DNA of 64,000 bases from Casp-Chloro-G3 sp002816715 (GTDB lineage Bacteria > Chloroflexota > Dehalococcoidia > Lucifugimonadales > UBA3495): contig JAQBUV010000002.1 in the NCBI GenBank assembly GCA_027623815.1, forward strand, positions 34,743 through 98,742, given 5' to 3'. Shown here in pieces: positions 24,094 to 31,889 of the stretch. The stretch's first letter is position 1. Each line of letters opens with the position of its first letter. The position numbers were made by a program, and so were the translations under genes. The notes under the pieces are model-generated. The model had not been told where the DNA came from. It was given only the letters and a program-made list of their open reading frames with translations, and did not search any database.

Positions 24094-24342
24094 TTACATG
24101 AGGTCGTCAATAACGACCCCAATCCCACCAGAGTCCCTTATTTTCTGTAGCTCCACCTCCTGCAATTTGGTTGGCTTTTTGCAGGGCTGCTTGAACTCAA
24201 TCCCCATCATCCGGCCACGGTAGCAGCAGAGGATGTCTGGAGTCCCTCGTTGTTGCATCGCAGACCCCACCACCTTGAACACATAAGCGCCGGACTCTCT
24301 CAGGTACTCAATAGCTCTGCGCTGTAAAGTTGATTCTCTCAT
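24094..24342 (-). CDS. VRR-NUC domain nuclease, phage-like
   Basis: An 82-residue protein consisting of a complete VRR-NUC (PD-(D/E)XK-like) nuclease domain. Marks are ESTLQRRAIEYLRESGAYVF, the GTPDILCCYRGRMMGIEFKQ stretch with catalytic Asp in PD and E-x-K in GIEFKQ, then PTKLQEVELQKIRDSGG and a closing VVID. Stand-alone VRR-NUC proteins are common in bacteriophages, where some work with a helicase as a structure-specific nuclease. Here it sits inside the ribosomal superoperon between adk and map, with its start overlapping the preceding small gene (ATGA-type). This is a foreign insertion that has kept the host operon reading on. Confidence 0.85.
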   Translation of the reverse strand: MRESTLQRRAIEYLRESGAYVFKVVGSAMQQRGTPDILCCYRGRMMGIEFKQPCKKPTKLQEVELQKIRDSGGIGVVIDDLM

Positions 24343-24578
24343 TTGCTAGTGATGTTATCGCAGTGCCATTGCGATATCCGCCATGAATCCGCCTTCAGCA
24401 TATCAGGAATAAATGTCTTAGCCAAGCAGAGCATATAACTCTTCTCTGCAATGCTCTTGGATTGATTGATCTGAGTGTCTCCGTGATTGACTCCGAAAAA
24501 CCATCCGATCCCAATCCCGATTACCAACAACAGTATGTGCGGCCAATTACTTTGGTGACGATGCCAGAAATTACTCAT
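24339..24578 (-). CDS. Small membrane protein, phage-like
   Basis: About 79 residues from the ATG at 24578 (MSNFWHRHQSNWPHILLLVI). A single strong membrane segment (HILLLVIGIGIGWFFGV) is followed by a soluble part of about 48 residues with two cysteines (SYMLCLAKTF, SQWHCDNI). I do not recognise the family. Its end overlaps the VRR-NUC gene by 4 bases, so the two form a unit. A TTG at 24620 would add 14 residues. The single N-terminal anchor with a short outside part recalls small phage spanin- or holin-like proteins but no specific motif supports that. Confidence 0.6.
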   Translation of the reverse strand: MSNFWHRHQSNWPHILLLVIGIGIGWFFGVNHGDTQINQSKSIAEKSYMLCLAKTFIPDMLKADSWRISQWHCDNITSK

Positions 24579-24634
24579 GATTCTCTCACCAGTGCCACCA
24601 CTTTTTTTCGGCTTCGGCAAACTATCTCTATACT

Positions 24635-25306
24635 TCAGTTTACATCAACCGGCAACTGGCCCAATGCTGAGAGCACCCGATGGTTTACATCCTCAACACT
24701 GCCAATGCCAGGTACTTCAATCAGCAAACCCCGCTGGCGATAATAGTCGAGGAGCGGGAATGTTTCGGTCTGATAAACCTGGAGCCGCTGCTCTACCGCC
24801 TCCGGGCGGTCATCGTCCCGTTGATAGAGTTCTCCCCCACAATTGGAGCATTTGCCGTCGCCGCCCTGGGTCTCAGACAAAGTATGCGGCGCCTGACACT
24901 CCCGGCAAGTGTATCGTCCGCCCAGCCGATGAAGCAGTTCCGCTTCATCTACGTTGATGAAAACCACCCAGTCCAACCTACGAGAGCGTTCTGCCAGTGT
25001 ATTATCCAGCGCCACCGCTTGATCGACCGTTCTGGGAAAGCCGTCAAGTAGGAACCCCTCCTGGGTGGAAACCCCCAATACTTTGTCCAGGATAATGCCA
25101 ATGGTGATTTCATCTGGCACCAACAGACCTTGATGGATGTACGAGGCGGCCTGCTGGCCTAACCCTGTCCGCTCCCTCAAATGGTACCGGAACAAGTCTC
25201 CTGAGCTGATGTGGGGAACTTTAAGTTGTTCTTTTAGAAGTTGTGCCTGAGTCCCTTTACCCGCTCCGGGAGGGCCCATCAGCACCAGTCGTAATGATGA
25301 ATTCAC
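24635..25306 (-). CDS. adk: Adenylate kinase
   Basis: A 223-residue long-form adenylate kinase (AMP + ATP to 2 ADP). It has the P-loop MGPPGAGKGTQAQLLKEQL, DGFPRTVDQAVALDN and a LID domain with four zinc-type cysteines (CRECQAPHTLSET and CSNCGG). The start is preceded by secY with a 3-base gap. The usual next gene, map, lies 589 bases on because two small phage-like genes intervene. Confidence 0.96.
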   Translation of the reverse strand: MNSSLRLVLMGPPGAGKGTQAQLLKEQLKVPHISSGDLFRYHLRERTGLGQQAASYIHQGLLVPDEITIGIILDKVLGVSTQEGFLLDGFPRTVDQAVALDNTLAERSRRLDWVVFINVDEAELLHRLGGRYTCRECQAPHTLSETQGGDGKCSNCGGELYQRDDDRPEAVEQRLQVYQTETFPLLDYYRQRGLLIEVPGIGSVEDVNHRVLSALGQLPVDVN

Positions 25307-25309
25307 TGA

Positions 25310-26638
25310 CTATCTTAAGAAACCTTCATAATTTCGCATTAACAATTGGGCCTCTAACTGCCGCAGGGTGTCCAGACCCACGCCCACCATAATCAGCAAG
25401 CTGGTGCTGCTCAGTGAGACCGCCTGCACGTTGGTTATCAGCGAGGCCAAATAGGGCACGATTGCCACGAATCCCAGGAACAGCGCCCCACCCATTGTGA
25501 TACGGACGATTACCCGGTTCAAATAGTCTTGGGTAGGTTTGCCGGGTCTTATGCCAAGAACAAAGCCGCCATTGCGCTGCAAGTTTTCGGCCAGTTGTTG
25601 TTGATTGAACACCACCAGGGTATAAAAGAAGGTGAAGATCACCACCAGTATGAACACTAGCACCCAATAGAACGGCGCGGTTGGGGTGAATAAGTCAGCG
25701 AAGAAAGTGGCTATGTTTCCCACTATGCCGCTGCTGGTGGCGAAGTAAGTCGCCATCGCGCCGGGTAATATCACAATTGAGAAGGCAAATATCAGAGGAA
25801 TCATTCCCGCTGAGTTAATTCGCAAAGGGATATAAGTAGACCCGCTCTGGCGATACATCCTGCCGCTTCGGAATACGCTCCGCCCGTACTGCACTGGTAT
25901 TCGCCGGGCCGCTTCATTGAACAATACGATCAACGCGATAATCACAACTCCGATGATTACAAAGAAGCCAATGCCCAGCAGGTTGTCGCGGTCGACAAAC
26001 CCCTGAGTTACCAGGGATGGGAATCCTACCACGATACCGGCGAAAATAATTAGTGATATTCCGTTTCCAATGCCGCGCTCGGTGATGAGTTCTCCCAACC
26101 AGACCAGGAACATAGTACCGGCGGTCATGGAGACGATCGCCGCCAGGGTGGGCAGCAGCGCGGTTCCAGTAAAACCTACTTCGGTCAATACGTTGCTCTG
26201 CTGAAGCAGCACCAATTGCGCTACCGCCTGAGAAATTGCGATTGGCACCGTCAGCCAGTGAACCATGCGGTTCATTTTGACCCGACCGCCTTCGCCTTCA
26301 CGGGACAGGGCCTGGAGTTGAGGAATTACTGGGGTTAGCAACTGAATGACGATTGAGGCGGTGATATAAGGAAATACGCCCAAGGCGACGATGCTCATTC
26401 TGCTGAGCGCGCCACCGCTGAAGAGATCCAGAAATCCGAGCAGTTGATTGCCCCGGAACAGGTTATCCAGTTGCACCTGGTCAATCCCAGGGATAGGGAT
26501 GTGGGCGACAAACCGGTACAGAACCAGAATACCCAGGGTAAATAGAATTTTGGCACGCAGGTCTGGCAGGCTGAAGGCGTCAATCGCCGCCTGGATCAGA
26601 CTGGGCCATCGGGTCCCCTGAGCTTCGGTAGAAACCAT
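25310..26638 (-). CDS. secY: Preprotein translocase subunit SecY
   Basis: A 442-residue membrane protein with ten hydrophobic segments, the central channel of the Sec translocon. Visible family blocks: RFVAHIPIPGIDQVQLDNLF (about 41-60, in and after TM1), GVFPYITASIVIQLLTPVIP (TM2 region) and ISLIIFAGIVVGFPSLVTQG, and a C-terminal TM10 followed by LDTLRQLEAQLLMRNYEGFL. Located between rplO and adk as in most bacteria. Confidence 0.97.
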   Translation of the reverse strand: MVSTEAQGTRWPSLIQAAIDAFSLPDLRAKILFTLGILVLYRFVAHIPIPGIDQVQLDNLFRGNQLLGFLDLFSGGALSRMSIVALGVFPYITASIVIQLLTPVIPQLQALSREGEGGRVKMNRMVHWLTVPIAISQAVAQLVLLQQSNVLTEVGFTGTALLPTLAAIVSMTAGTMFLVWLGELITERGIGNGISLIIFAGIVVGFPSLVTQGFVDRDNLLGIGFFVIIGVVIIALIVLFNEAARRIPVQYGRSVFRSGRMYRQSGSTYIPLRINSAGMIPLIFAFSIVILPGAMATYFATSSGIVGNIATFFADLFTPTAPFYWVLVFILVVIFTFFYTLVVFNQQQLAENLQRNGGFVLGIRPGKPTQDYLNRVIVRITMGGALFLGFVAIVPYLASLITNVQAVSLSSTSLLIMVGVGLDTLRQLEAQLLMRNYEGFLR

Positions 26639-26644
26639 ACTGTG

Positions 26645-27088
26645 CTAGATTTCCTCCACGGTGCCGCCGGCAGCCTCAATCTTCTGCCGGGCCGATTGGG
26701 TAAACTTATGGGCAACCACTGTGACGGCTTTGGTCAATTCACCGTCTCCCAGTATCTTTACCGGCATACCCTTGTCCCGTAGAATACCTCGCTCTTGCAA
26801 TAGTTCTAGCGAGACTCGCTCACCAGTGTTGAATTGCTCTAGACTCTCCAGCATCACCAGGGCGTAATAAGCCTTGAATTTGTTGGTGAAGCCTCGCTTC
26901 ATGGGCAGGCCCTTGATCATGCGTAACTGACCGCCCTCAAAGCCCCTTATTGTGCTTCGACCCGAGCGGGAGTTCTGTCCCTTGGTTCCACGACCACCGG
27001 TGGTGCCTCCGCCCGCTGCGTTGCCGCGACCGATGCGCATTCTAGCTTTTCTGGCCCCTTTTGGGGGCTGAAGCTGATGTTCTCTCAT
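26645..27088 (-). CDS. rplO: Ribosomal protein L15
   Basis: A 147-residue uL15. The Gly/Arg-rich start (PPKGARKARMRIGRGNAAGG, then GTTGGRGTKGQNSRSGRS) and the C-terminal domain (KAVTVVAHKFTQSARQKIEA) are typical. It precedes secY by 6 bases. Upstream, an unusually long spacer of 266 bases separates it from rpmD. Confidence 0.97.
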   Translation of the reverse strand: MREHQLQPPKGARKARMRIGRGNAAGGGTTGGRGTKGQNSRSGRSTIRGFEGGQLRMIKGLPMKRGFTNKFKAYYALVMLESLEQFNTGERVSLELLQERGILRDKGMPVKILGDGELTKAVTVVAHKFTQSARQKIEAAGGTVEEI

Positions 27089-27354
27089 ATTACTTGGTGC
27101 CTCTAGAAAATATTTTAATGGTTTACGCTGCGCGGCTCTAGGGGTTTGAGGTGCTGAAATTTTACGTGTTTAAAAAGCTTAGGAAATCTAAATTATTTCA
27201 GTGTCCTGCTCAATCTAACTGGCGGAAAATAAGGCCGCTGTGTTAAGGGCAGATAATCGTCGCTGGATCAATCACGGACACGGGCTTGGCCCACTTTCCT
27301 ATCATAAGGGCTAGGGCTAGCTTCTGCGTTTCGACTTGACCCGGTCGTCGACTA
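27089..27354. other. 266-base spacer inside the ribosomal superoperon
   Basis: This is by far the longest gap in the S10-spc part of the cluster. No open frame with a start and ribosome site, no clear hairpin and no strong promoter is seen on the minus strand. The sequence is more AT-rich than its neighbours (for example AAAATATTTTAATGG). It may hold a weak internal promoter, an RNA element or insertion debris. Confidence 0.4.
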
Positions 27355-27543
27355 CTATGCCTCAGCGATTTCCTCTACCGACAGCAGGTGCTGAACTTTG
27401 TTTACCATACCCCTTATCGTCGGAGTATCACCGTGAGTTACAGTATGGTTTAGCCGCTTTAGTCCCAAGGCTAGAATGACTTTTTCCTGGTTTTGAGGCC
27501 GACCAATACAGCTTTTGGTCCATGTAATCTTGAGTTGAGCCAT
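27355..27543 (-). CDS. rpmD: Ribosomal protein L30
   Basis: A 62-residue uL30: MAQLKITWTKSCIGRPQNQE, then KVILALGLKRLNHTVTHGDT and the conserved RGMVNKVQHLLSVEE. The ATG at 27543 is chosen over one seven codons earlier, because family members start right at this beta strand. It is followed by the long spacer before rplO. Confidence 0.95.
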   Translation of the reverse strand: MAQLKITWTKSCIGRPQNQEKVILALGLKRLNHTVTHGDTPTIRGMVNKVQHLLSVEEIAEA

Positions 27544-27578
27544 AAACGCACCTTTGAATCGCAATCCTGGGAATCCAA

Positions 27579-28124
27579 TTATGGGGTCGAGGCTACTGCT
27601 GGCGTAGGTGATCTGCCCAGACGGCGGGCAATTTCTACCTCTGGGTCGCGCAACTGGCGCAAGGCTTCTAATGTAGCGGCCGCGATGTTGATCGGGTTGC
27701 GTGAGCCTAGAGACTTGCCCACGACGTCCCGGACTCCACCCAGTTCAAGAATGGCGCGCATTGTTCCGGCGGCGATAATACCGGTGCCAACTCTGGCAGG
27801 TTTAATCACAACAATAGAAGCGCCAACTTTCATGGTAATCTCGTGGGGAATACTGCTGCCCTTCAGCGGGATTTTCACCATGCCACGACGGGCGATAGCA
27901 TTGCCTTTCCGTACGGCATCGGGAATGACCAGGGATTTGCCCATGCCCGCTCCCACATTGCCTTCGCCGTCTCCCACCACTACCAGAGCGTTAAAGCGCA
28001 GCCGACGGCCGCCTTTGACTACTTTGGCGATACGGCGGGTAAACACCACTCGCTCAGTAAATTTGGAGGCTTCTTCGTCCCGAAACCGGCCTCCTCGGGG
28101 TCTGCTACTTTGCTGATAAACCAT
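27579..28124 (-). CDS. rpsE: Ribosomal protein S5
   Basis: A 181-residue uS5 of the decoding region. The double-stranded-RNA-binding-like core (VFTRRIAKVVKGGRRLRFNA, VVVGDGEGNVGAGMGKSLVI) and the second domain (GTGIIAAGTMRAILELGGVR, DVVGKSLGSRNPINIAAATL) are complete. The N-terminal 28 residues are Arg-rich and hydrophilic. Its start shares a base with the stop of rplR. Confidence 0.97.
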   Translation of the reverse strand: MVYQQSSRPRGGRFRDEEASKFTERVVFTRRIAKVVKGGRRLRFNALVVVGDGEGNVGAGMGKSLVIPDAVRKGNAIARRGMVKIPLKGSSIPHEITMKVGASIVVIKPARVGTGIIAAGTMRAILELGGVRDVVGKSLGSRNPINIAAATLEALRQLRDPEVEIARRLGRSPTPAVASTP

Positions 28125-28480
28125 TAGAACTTTAGCCCTCCTTCTCTGGCGGCTTCGGCGAGGGCCTTCACCCTACCGTGGTATTTATATCCACCCCGGT
28201 CAAACACCACCTGAGTAATTCCCTGGGCCAAGGCTCGTTCCGCCACCAGTTTACCCACCACCGCAGATACGCCGGTTTTGGTCAGGGCTGATTTCTCCGC
28301 CTCTAGGCTGGAGGCAGCGGCCAATGTGCGCCCCTGGGAGTCATCAATCACTTGGGCGTAGATCGCCTTCAGGCTGCGGAATACGCAGAGCCTAGGCTGT
28401 TCTGGATTGCCCCTGACCTTTTTGCGAACTCTAAGGTGTCGAACAATCCTGAGATGTCGTGAATTTTTATCCTTTGGCAT
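28124..28480 (-). CDS. rplR: Ribosomal protein L18
   Basis: A 118-residue uL18 that binds 5S rRNA. Core: RHLRVRKKVRGNPEQPRLCV, FRSLKAIYAQVIDDSQGRTL and VVFDRGGYKYHGRVKALAEA. Length and position between rplF and rpsE are standard. Stop and the next start overlap (TAATG). Confidence 0.97.
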   Translation of the reverse strand: MPKDKNSRHLRIVRHLRVRKKVRGNPEQPRLCVFRSLKAIYAQVIDDSQGRTLAAASSLEAEKSALTKTGVSAVVGKLVAERALAQGITQVVFDRGGYKYHGRVKALAEAAREGGLKF

Positions 28481-28512
28481 TCCGGTATGTACCTTATCTT
28501 CTTAAACTAATA

Positions 28513-29103
28513 CTAAGCTTTGCGGGCCGCAGACTTGCCGGGCTTGTAGCGGAGCACTTCGCCTGCGTACCTGATACCCTTTTCTTTATAGACATTGGGC
28601 CGGCGCACCTTCCTGATCTGAGCCGCCTGAGCCCCTACCTTTTGTTTGTCAATGCCACTAACGTGAACCCGGTTGTTGCCTTCAACACGCAGGGTCACTC
28701 CCTCTAAAGGCGGAATCCCAACGGTATGGCTGTAACCTACGCTGAGAGTTATCCCATCTCCGGTCTGTTGTACCCGATATCCCACACCCATCAACTCCAT
28801 CGTCTTGTTGTAACCGTCGGTGACTCCGGTGATAGCGTTAGCAATCAGGCTGCGAGTCAGTCCGTGCAAAGAACGGTGGAATTTGCGGTCGGACATCCTT
28901 TCCACCAGGATCTGACCATCCGCGAGCCGGACTTTAACTTCAGGATGATAGGTTTGGGTTAACGTGCCCTTCGGCCCTTTTACCGTCACGCCGTTCCAGA
29001 GGATCTGAACCTCAACCCCTGACGGAACTGGTATCGGTTTTCGGCCCACTCTGGATTGGGTGCGTTCGGCTAAATCTTCCCGTACGAATGCGCTACCAGA
29101 CAT
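28513..29103 (-). CDS. rplF: Ribosomal protein L6
   Basis: A 196-residue uL6. The usual protein starts at SRVGRKPIPVPSGVEV; here about 15 residues (MSGSAFVREDLAERTQ) precede it. The two repeated domains (GVTVKGPKGTLTQTYHPEVK and GVGYRVQQTGDGITLSVGYS) and the C-terminal PNVYKEKGIRYAGEVLRYKP are complete. ATG at 29103 lies inside the end of rpsH (11-base overlap); an ATG at 29124 is possible but would overlap further. Confidence 0.95.
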   Translation of the reverse strand: MSGSAFVREDLAERTQSRVGRKPIPVPSGVEVQILWNGVTVKGPKGTLTQTYHPEVKVRLADGQILVERMSDRKFHRSLHGLTRSLIANAITGVTDGYNKTMELMGVGYRVQQTGDGITLSVGYSHTVGIPPLEGVTLRVEGNNRVHVSGIDKQKVGAQAAQIRKVRRPNVYKEKGIRYAGEVLRYKPGKSAARKA

Positions 29104-29491
29104 AACAGAGTAACTCTCCTCCAACTCCGGTGCGCCATGCCTGGTGACCGGTCATTACTCCCCGCGAAGTAGAGACAATCGCGGTCCCGATTCCTCCATA
29201 GATGCGGGGTATCTCGCCCTTTCCTACGTATACTCGCAATCCTGGCTTGCTGACCCGTTTCAGACCGCGAATGGCTGACTCCCGTCCCGTGCGATATGAC
29301 ATATGCAAGCGCAGATTGGGATATGCTTGGCCACGAGGTATATCAAAGTCACGAATATAGCCCTGGTCCTTCAAAAGCTGGGCAATAGAAAGCTTCAGCT
29401 TTGAATGCGGCACCAGAACCGAATCGTGGCGGGCTTGTATCCCGTTGCGAATCCTGGTCAACATATCTGCTACTGGGTCGGTGACTGGCAT
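29093..29491 (-). CDS. rpsH: Ribosomal protein S8
   Basis: A 132-residue uS8: PVTDPVADMLTRIRNGIQAR at the start, GLKRVSKPGLRVYVGKGEIP and the conserved end GIGTAIVSTSRGVMTGHQAW. It binds 16S rRNA helix 21 early in assembly and, in other bacteria, represses the spc operon mRNA. It overlaps rplF by a few bases. Confidence 0.97.
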   Translation of the reverse strand: MPVTDPVADMLTRIRNGIQARHDSVLVPHSKLKLSIAQLLKDQGYIRDFDIPRGQAYPNLRLHMSYRTGRESAIRGLKRVSKPGLRVYVGKGEIPRIYGGIGTAIVSTSRGVMTGHQAWRTGVGGELLCYVW

Positions 29492-29528
29492 CCTAACTCC
29501 TGCTCTGCTCGAGCGGTTCTAAAATCTG

Positions 29529-29714
29529 CTACCAACTGGCTTTGCGTACGCCGGGCAATTCTCCGTTCAACGCCAGTTGCCTGAAGCATATTCGGCAAAG
29601 CCCGGTATACCGATTATAGGCCCGGGGCCGACCGCACCGGTTGCACCGGTTGTAGGCTCGGCTTGGGTACTTTGGCTCTTTGAGCCACCGTTGGATCATC
29701 GACGTTTTGGCCAA
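29529..29714 (-). CDS. rpsN: Ribosomal protein S14, zinc-binding type
   Basis: A 61-residue type Z uS14: MAKTSMIQRWLKEPKYPSRA then CNRCGRPRAYNRYTGLCRIC with both Cys pairs that bind zinc. This short form is typical of Chloroflexota, Firmicutes and Actinobacteria, in contrast to the 100-residue zinc-free form. It lies between rplE and rpsH. Confidence 0.97.
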   Translation of the reverse strand: MAKTSMIQRWLKEPKYPSRAYNRCNRCGRPRAYNRYTGLCRICFRQLALNGELPGVRKASW

Positions 29715-29728
29715 AGGTCCTGTCCTCC

Positions 29729-30616
29729 TTAACTCTGCCGAACAAAAGGCATACCGAACAGCTCTAGCAGGCGGGTGGCCTCGGCATCGTTCTCGGCGCT
29801 AGTAGCAATTGTCACCTGCAATCCGCGAATCCGATCGATATCGTTGTATTCGATCTCTGGAAAAATAATCTGCTCACGTATGCCAATCGAGAAATTGCCG
29901 CGCCCATCGAATCCACGGCGGGGTAGTCCCCGAAAGTCACGGATACGAGGCAAGGCTGTATTTATCAAACGGTCTAAAAAGTGATACATGCGTGCGCCGC
30001 GCAAGGTGACCGATGTGCCGATTGGGTTGCCCTCGCGCAGTTTGAAATTGGCTATGGACTTTCTGGCGCGGGTAATAATCGGCTTCTGGCCGGTAACGAT
30101 AGTCAGGTCATTGGTGGCGGCTTCCATCGCCCGTCCATTGGTCAACGCTTCACCCAACCCAATATTCAACACAATCTTTTGAACGCGAGGCACTCGCATC
30201 AAATTGACGAAACTAAACTCGGTCATCATAGCGGGCACAATTTCGCTGCGGTACGTGTCCAACAGACGCGGCTTCGGAGTAGCTCTCTGAGCTGCGGTTA
30301 TCTCTGCTACCGCACCTGAACCTCGACGAGCACGCGGTGCGGCCGCTCTCTGCCGCTGCGGAGTTGGCTCGGCGGGTGTTTCTTCCTGCCCAGTAGCTTC
30401 TTCGGCGGGCTGCTGTTCGGTTGGTTCTGCCTGACCCTCGGGTGTCTCGGTTACATCGGCGACGGCTCGACGAGCGCGCGGCGCCCTCTGCCTTCGAGGG
30501 GCAGTTTCAGCGACTGGTTGTTCCTGCCCAGCGGTTTCCTGGATAACTTCCTGGGCGGGCTGTTCTTCGGTGCTTCCTGCTTGACCCTCAGTTGGGTCAC
30601 TGGCTGACGTCATCAA
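29729..30616 (-). CDS. rplE: Ribosomal protein L5 with repeat-bearing N-terminal extension
   Basis: A 295-residue uL5; the ordinary protein (about 180) starts near residue 114 (PKPRLLDTYRSEIVPAMMTE) and is complete (KIVLNIGLGEALTNGRAMEA, RGLPRRGFDGRGNFSIGIRE). In front lies a 113-residue disordered-looking extension rich in Glu, Gln, Pro, Ala and Arg that consists of two imperfect copies of about 50 residues: one near 11-59 (EGQAGSTEEQPAQE..., RRQRAPRARR) and one near 60-110 (EGQAEPTEQQPAEE..., QRQRAAAPRARRG). Acidic and Arg-rich blocks alternate. No start with a good ribosome site was found at the core. The extended frame overlaps rplX by 20 bases. The function of the extension is unknown. 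Confidence 0.92.
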   Translation of the reverse strand: MMTSASDPTEGQAGSTEEQPAQEVIQETAGQEQPVAETAPRRQRAPRARRAVADVTETPEGQAEPTEQQPAEEATGQEETPAEPTPQRQRAAAPRARRGSGAVAEITAAQRATPKPRLLDTYRSEIVPAMMTEFSFVNLMRVPRVQKIVLNIGLGEALTNGRAMEAATNDLTIVTGQKPIITRARKSIANFKLREGNPIGTSVTLRGARMYHFLDRLINTALPRIRDFRGLPRRGFDGRGNFSIGIREQIIFPEIEYNDIDRIRGLQVTIATSAENDAEATRLLELFGMPFVRQS

Positions 30617-30920
30617 TCACTTCCTTGCACTTGGGACAGGCTCTCACCCTGGAGCCGTCTTCCAGCTTCATAGTGTTGGGCCTGGTTGGTCGGCTGCACT
30701 TGTTGCAAATTAGCATTACGTTGGAGATATGAACGGGCGCTTCCTGCTGTATTCTACCCGACTGACGAACACCAGGACGCGCCTTGATGTGCCGGGTTAT
30801 CATATTGACACCCTCAACAACTACCCGGTTTTCGTCAACCAACTGCCGGTCTACACGGCCAGTCTTGCCCTTCTCTTTGCCAGCGATCACCAGCACATTA
30901 TCGTTGCGGCGTATTTTCAC
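30597..30920 (-). CDS. rplX: Ribosomal protein L24
   Basis: A 107-residue uL24. The KOW motif is MKIRRNDNVLVIAGKEKGKT at the start; the middle has GVNMITRHIKARPGVRQSGR. The end carries two Cys pairs (CNKCSRPTR and CPKCKEVID), the potential zinc site seen in many L24 proteins. The last codons overlap the beginning of the extended rplE. Confidence 0.97.
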   Translation of the reverse strand: MKIRRNDNVLVIAGKEKGKTGRVDRQLVDENRVVVEGVNMITRHIKARPGVRQSGRIQQEAPVHISNVMLICNKCSRPTRPNTMKLEDGSRVRACPKCKEVIDDVSQ

Positions 30921-31288
30921 TAGACCACCTCTGGGGCCAGAGAAACGATACGCATAAACCCTTTTTCCCGCAACTCACGGGCCACCGGGCCAAATATGCG
31001 CGTGCCTCTGGGCAGCAGGTTGTCCTGAATGATAACCGCCGCATTGTCGTCAAACTTAATGTAGGTGCCGTCGGGCCTCAGTAGTCCTTGAGCCTGGCGT
31101 ACAACTACTGCCTTGACTATTGAACCTTTTCTGACTGGGGAGTTTGGCGCCGCCTCTCGTACATTGCAGACTATGATGTCGCCGACCTGAGCGAACTTCC
31201 GCTGGCTGGAACCGGGAATGTTAATCAGCCGGATACGCTTGGCCCCGCTGTTGTCGGCCACATTTAGCCGAGTAAAAGTCTGGATCAT
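30920..31288 (-). CDS. rplN: Ribosomal protein L14
   Basis: A 122-residue uL14: MIQTFTRLNVADNSGAKRIR then KGSIVKAVVVRQAQGLLRPD, RPDGTYIKFDDNAAVIIQDN and RGTRIFGPVARELREKGFMR. All conserved blocks and the normal length are present. Its start overlaps the stop of rpsQ (ATGA), and its end shares a base with rplX. Confidence 0.98.
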   Translation of the reverse strand: MIQTFTRLNVADNSGAKRIRLINIPGSSQRKFAQVGDIIVCNVREAAPNSPVRKGSIVKAVVVRQAQGLLRPDGTYIKFDDNAAVIIQDNLLPRGTRIFGPVARELREKGFMRIVSLAPEVV

Positions 31289-31680
31289 TCTTCGGTATCC
31301 TCGTCTTCGTCACCGTCATCCACCTCGACGCCCTCAGACGTGGCGTTCAGAGGAGCCTCTGCCAACGCCTCGCCGGTCATCACCGGGGTGATCTCGGTTT
31401 CCAATTCAATGGGGCTTACGTCGGCCAACTGCTTATTCTGGAGGATCTCCAACAACCGCCAGTGCTTGGTTTTGGAAATGGGACGGGTTTCTTCAATACG
31501 TACCGTATCACCTATTTTGCATTGGCTCTCTGGGTCATGCACGTACATTCGGGCTACCCTACGCATCTGCTTACTGTAAAGAGTATGGCGTTGCTTCCAT
31601 ACCATTTCGACCACTGCGGTCTTGTCCATTTTGGTCCGCACTACCGAGCCAATCCGGACTTTGCGCATTTCTTTAGCCAT
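31285..31680 (-). CDS. rpsQ: Ribosomal protein S17 with acidic C-terminal extension
   Basis: A 131-residue uS17, longer than the usual 80-90. The OB-fold core is normal (RKVRIGSVVRTKMDKTAVVE, YVHDPESQCKIGDTVRIEET, RPISKTKHWRLLEIL). After residue about 84 there is an additional tail of some 45 residues that becomes very acidic at the end (VEVDDGDEDEDTEE). It overlaps rplN by four bases. Confidence 0.95.
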   Translation of the reverse strand: MAKEMRKVRIGSVVRTKMDKTAVVEMVWKQRHTLYSKQMRRVARMYVHDPESQCKIGDTVRIEETRPISKTKHWRLLEILQNKQLADVSPIELETEITPVMTGEALAEAPLNATSEGVEVDDGDEDEDTEE

Positions 31681-31682
31681 AA

Positions 31683-31880
31683 CTAGTTCTCTACCTGCCC
31701 TCTTTCCTGAATTACGGTCAACAAGCGGGCGATGCTCCTACGAGTCCTCTTGGGTTGGTTCGTGTCGGTGAGTTGGTTAGTAGCTGCCCGAAAGCGCAGG
31801 CCCATCAACTCTTTGTAGGAACTCTCCAACTCTTCTTGCAATTGCTGATTGCTCAGGTCTCTTATCTCGTGGATCTGCAT
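31683..31880 (-). CDS. rpmC: Ribosomal protein L29
   Basis: A 65-residue uL29 of two helices: MQIHEIRDLSNQQLQEELES, YKELMGLRFRAATNQLTDTN and KRTRRSIARLLTVIQERG. It lies at the peptide exit, beside trigger-factor and SRP sites. Position between rplP and rpsQ is standard. Confidence 0.97.
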   Translation of the reverse strand: MQIHEIRDLSNQQLQEELESSYKELMGLRFRAATNQLTDTNQPKRTRRSIARLLTVIQERGQVEN

Positions 31881-31889
31881 AATCTACCT

